Source: DAOUMF01 sp034411955 (GTDB lineage: Bacteria; Chloroflexota; Dehalococcoidia; SM23-28-2; RBG-16-64-32). From it: a stretch of 5,329 nucleotides of DNA. Below the pieces are notes generated by a model. That model saw only the letters and a program-made list of their open reading frames with translations, made no database searches and had not been told where the DNA came from. Positions 5,062 through 5,329 of the stretch are shown here, one piece after another. Made by a program: the position numbers and the translations under genes. Position 1 is the first letter of the stretch. Every line of letters begins with the position of its first letter. Location: the NCBI GenBank assembly GCA_034411955.1, contig DAOUMF010000189.1, forward strand, positions 1-5,329, given 5' to 3'.

Positions 5062-5086
5062 CATGCCGCGGCCTTCAGGCCGCGGT
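5062..5086. repeat. REP-like hairpin, right inverted copy
   Basis: CATG is followed by CCGCGGCC-TTCA-GGCCGCGG (stem 5066-5073 with 5078-5085). It is a perfect 25-bp inverted copy of 4620-4644. It sits between the sucC stop and the transposase start and would form in the RNA as well; no U-run follows, so it is not a standard intrinsic terminator. Confidence 0.9.
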
Positions 5087-5099
5087 CGATCTCGTGCCT

Positions 5100-5329
5100 C
5101 TAGCCGCCCGCCGCCTCTACGGCCTTGTGGGCGGCCTCGCCGAGGCCGGAGGCGCGGATGACGGGGAGGCCGGACTCGCGCAGGATGCGGTCGCCCTCCT
5201 CCAGGTTCGTGCCGGCGAGGCGGACGACGACGGGGACGTTGACGTCCATCTCCTTGTGGGCGTCGACGACGCCCTGGGCGATGACGTCGACGCGGGCCAT
5301 GCCGCCGAAGATGTTGATGAGGATGGCGC
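5100..5329 (-). CDS. sucC: Succinyl-CoA ligase (ADP-forming) subunit beta, partial (C-terminus)
   Basis: Only the last 75 codons are in the window; the gene enters from the right edge. The visible frame reads AILINIFGGMARVDVIAQGV, then VPVVVRLAGTN and ESGLPVIRASGLGEAAHKAV. This is the C-terminal domain of SucC, with the INIFGG phosphate-binding loop near the alpha-subunit interface and the VRLAGTN strand (consensus VRLEGTN). SucC carries the ATP-grasp nucleotide site and pairs with SucD. The protein ends ...EAAGG with TAG at 5102-5100, whereas the remnant at 4556-4618 ends ...EAAGGAK, so the resident copy has probably lost its last two residues to the cassette insertion. That change is unlikely to affect function. 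The homologous malate-CoA ligase subunit MtkA is a less likely alternative. Confidence 0.93.
   Translation of the reverse strand, partial: AILINIFGGMARVDVIAQGVVDAHKEMDVNVPVVVRLAGTNLEEGDRILRESGLPVIRASGLGEAAHKAVEAAGG
5103..5154 (-). repeat. 52-bp direct repeat, copy 2 (in resident sucC)
   Basis: This is the partner of 4565-4616 and lies in the last codons of sucC, ending exactly at the base before the junction-derived stop codon. It is part of an intact reading frame, so this is the functional copy. Confidence 0.95.

Larger units (their letters stand above)
4617..5102 (-). mobile_element. IS200/REP-type transposase cassette inserted at the sucC 3' end
   Basis: The 486 bp lying between the two 52-bp sucC direct repeats contain one Y1 transposase gene (4656-5048) flanked by perfect 25-bp inverted copies of a REP-like hairpin (4620-4644 and 5062-5086). 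There is no accessory tnpB gene. The outer edges are set by where the direct repeats stop matching. Classical IS200/IS605 elements have hairpin ends but make no target duplication, so the 52-bp duplication needs another explanation (see findings). The transposase gene has lower GC than its neighbours, which fits a foreign origin. Confidence 0.75.

Noticed and set aside
4617..5102. A tnpB/omega-RNA guided nuclease module accompanying the transposase
   Set aside because: The cassette has room only for the 130-residue transposase; no RuvC-like or zinc-finger frame is present.

Overview
The window is GC-rich bacterial DNA in which every supported gene lies on the minus strand, so transcription runs from high to low coordinates. 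The class III cyclase fused to an alpha/beta-hydrolase-like domain, the dispersed repeat built on a CTGTCATTCTGAG-type core, and the very high GC together suggest Chloroflexota (Dehalococcoidia-like). An actinobacterial source cannot be excluded. The assignment is inference from gene content and style, with no database search behind it.

In transcription order the right half is a central-metabolism cluster. It begins with the 3' end of sucC (succinyl-CoA ligase beta, 5100-5329, running off the right edge). A compact IS200/REP-type transposase cassette follows (about 4617-5102), then a leftover copy of the sucC tail (about 4556-4618) with a REP-like hairpin at its stop codon. Next come a DinB-like small protein (3971-4468), sucD (3087-3974, ATGA overlap with the DinB-like gene), an SRPBCC-fold protein (2589-3062) and a four-cluster ferredoxin (2047-2535) with its own probable promoter.

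The middle (1590-2046) is non-coding. It holds a C-rich, G-poor stretch of transcript after the ferredoxin that could be a Rho loading region, a degenerate palindromic dispersed repeat with trailing fragments, and a tRNA-Ser(GCU) gene. The left part has a well-formed sigma70-type promoter driving a hydrolase-like/cyclase fusion (188-1588), followed 24 nt later by a stand-alone Lrp/AsnC ligand-binding-domain protein (1-163, running off the left edge).

The most interesting structure is the transposase cassette. A Y1 HUH transposase gene sits between perfect 25-bp inverted copies of a REP-like hairpin. The whole cassette is bracketed by a 52-bp direct repeat (51/52 identical) of the sucC 3' end, so the resident sucC now ends two codons early on a stop supplied at the junction. 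The second notable point is that the hydrolase-like half of the cyclase protein appears to have lost its nucleophile, acid and histidine, which suggests a sensor or scaffold role rather than an enzyme.
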